From Gemmatimonadota bacterium (lineage in GTDB: Bacteria > Gemmatimonadota > Gemmatimonadetes > Gemmatimonadales > GWC2-71-9), in assembly GCA_016874005.1 (NCBI GenBank), contig VGVQ01000024.1:1-52900 (forward strand): a stretch of DNA of 52,900 bases, written 5' to 3'. Every line of letters begins with the position of its first letter. The first letter of the stretch is position 1. The notes below the pieces were generated by a model. The model did no database searches. It was not told where the DNA came from and saw only the letters and a program-made list of their open reading frames with translations. Positions 52,204-52,900 of the stretch are shown here, piece by piece. Both the position numbers and the translations under genes were made by a program.

Positions 52204-52251
52204 GAAGGTATCCTCGAAACGTTTGGGGGTCGCCCGGCGGGCCGGTAGCGT

Positions 52252-52890
52252 CTATCTCGGTGAAGCGACGCCCGGCTGGGCGGGTATGCCGGCGAGGTGC
52301 TTGCGCACCAGCCACGCCGTCGCGAGCCCGAGGACCGCGCCCCGAATTACCGCGACCACGATCGTGTCGAACGATGTCTGAATCTTGAGCACCGCGAAGA
52401 CCAACTGACTCACCGCCACGCCCACCGCGGTGGCGCCGATCCATACCCGGGGCCGGCCCACCCACCGGCGGAGCACCACCCACTGGGCCGCGCCGAGCAC
52501 CGCGCCGAAGACCAGCCCGCGAATGGTGAGGGTCACCACGGTGGGTAGCTCGTTCCCCAACGCCCTCGCCAGTGGCGAGGCGACGATCCAGATGACCAGT
52601 TCGCCGGCGGCCATCACCACCAGCCAGGCAATCGGGCCGGGCCGGTTGGGCCAGCGGCGGACCGCTCGCCAGAGGACCGCCCCTCCGACCAGGCCGGCGG
52701 CCGGGGTCACCATCCAGCCAGCGTCATTGTCGAATTGGAGCGAGCGGATGACGGCGTAGAAGGCGGTCGAGAGACCTTCGGCGGCGGCATTGGCGCCGAT
52801 CCACCAGCGTAGCGGCTCGCGATCCGGCTCCACCCCGGGCGCGACGGACGGCGGCACGCGGGTCGGGGCCGGGGCCGGGGGCAGCGGCAC
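52252..52890 (-). CDS. Integral membrane protein, unknown (N-terminus near window edge)
   Basis: 212 residues from GTG 52890. A Pro-rich N-terminus (PPAPAPTRVPPSVAPG) is followed by about six hydrophobic segments (LSTAFYAVI, TPAAGLVGGAVLW, GPIAWLVVMAAGELVIWIV and others), ending with a basic tail. No family recognised. The frame stays open to the edge of the window, so the true start may lie further right. Confidence 0.6.
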   Translation of the reverse strand: MPLPPAPAPTRVPPSVAPGVEPDREPLRWWIGANAAAEGLSTAFYAVIRSLQFDNDAGWMVTPAAGLVGGAVLWRAVRRWPNRPGPIAWLVVMAAGELVIWIVASPLARALGNELPTVVTLTIRGLVFGAVLGAAQWVVLRRWVGRPRVWIGATAVGVAVSQLVFAVLKIQTSFDTIVVAVIRGAVLGLATAWLVRKHLAGIPAQPGVASPR

Positions 52891-52900
52891 GCTGGTTGGG

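Noticed and set aside
1-52900. CRISPR arrays, insertion sequences, prophage or integrase genes
   Set aside because: No regularly spaced repeats, transposase motifs or phage genes were found on either strand.

Overview
The window is GC-rich DNA from a bacterium with a Gram-negative type of cell plan. The most likely source is Gemmatimonadota, possibly a metagenome-assembled genome. This is an inference from gene style and content: a DAP-type MurE, a PASTA-bearing FtsI, many secreted TPR proteins and flagellar genes. No rRNA gene or phylogenetic marker comparison was available. From about 43.9 kb down to 1.3 kb every recognisable gene is on the minus strand, in tight and often overlapping order. 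From 44.2 kb to the right end the strands alternate and the content becomes flagellar and regulatory.

Region by region (reading the minus strand from high to low coordinates): (i) 43.9-34.8 kb: an uncharacterised protein with fumarylacetoacetase, then pdxH, tilS, hpt, ftsH and a DUF2723 membrane protein. (ii) 34.8-25.5 kb: yggS, divIVA, ileS, a DksA/TraR zinc-finger protein, lspA and rluD. This order matches the ylmE...divIVA-ileS-ylyA-lspA-ylyB block of Bacillus subtilis. It is followed by a scarred chemotaxis remnant (cheW' joined to 'cheR) with an intact cheD, a TPR protein, an HExxH peptidase and a small membrane protein. (iii) 25.4-23.4 kb: tRNA-Val, a secreted TPR protein and tRNA-Asp. 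(iv) 23.4-6.9 kb: a division and cell wall (dcw) cluster, rsmH-ftsL-ftsI-murE-murF-mraY-murD-ftsW-murG-murC-ftsQ-ftsA-ftsZ plus an M23 peptidase. It has no mraZ, murB or ddl. (v) 6.9-0 kb: a vWA-like membrane protein, ftsY, recG, a DUF1295/DUF2878 pair, a small hypothetical gene and the 5' end of asnS.

The right part (44.2-51.3 kb) is a late flagellar module: a REC-GGDEF diguanylate cyclase, a frameshifted small gene, an NtrC-family sigma-54 activator (FlgR-like), flgL, flaF, flbT, two small accessory genes, a FlgM-like anti-sigma factor, CheY and another receiver protein. Four sigma-54-type promoters (GG-N10-GC) and three sigma-28-type promoters (CTCAAG-N14-GYCGATA) can be read in its intergenic regions, one pair superimposed. 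A sigma-54 to sigma-28 hierarchy can therefore be inferred directly from the DNA. The window ends with a secreted M55 D-aminopeptidase and a membrane protein at the edge.

The best candidates for something new are the FlbT/FlaF module under combined sigma-54/sigma-28 control, an orphan sigma-28 promoter upstream of the flgM-like gene, the cheW'-'cheR deletion scar, the +1 frameshifted gene, the dcw operon that appears to be fed from a tRNA-Asp promoter, and a recurrent GCCTAACG octamer. No CRISPR array, insertion sequence or prophage was seen.
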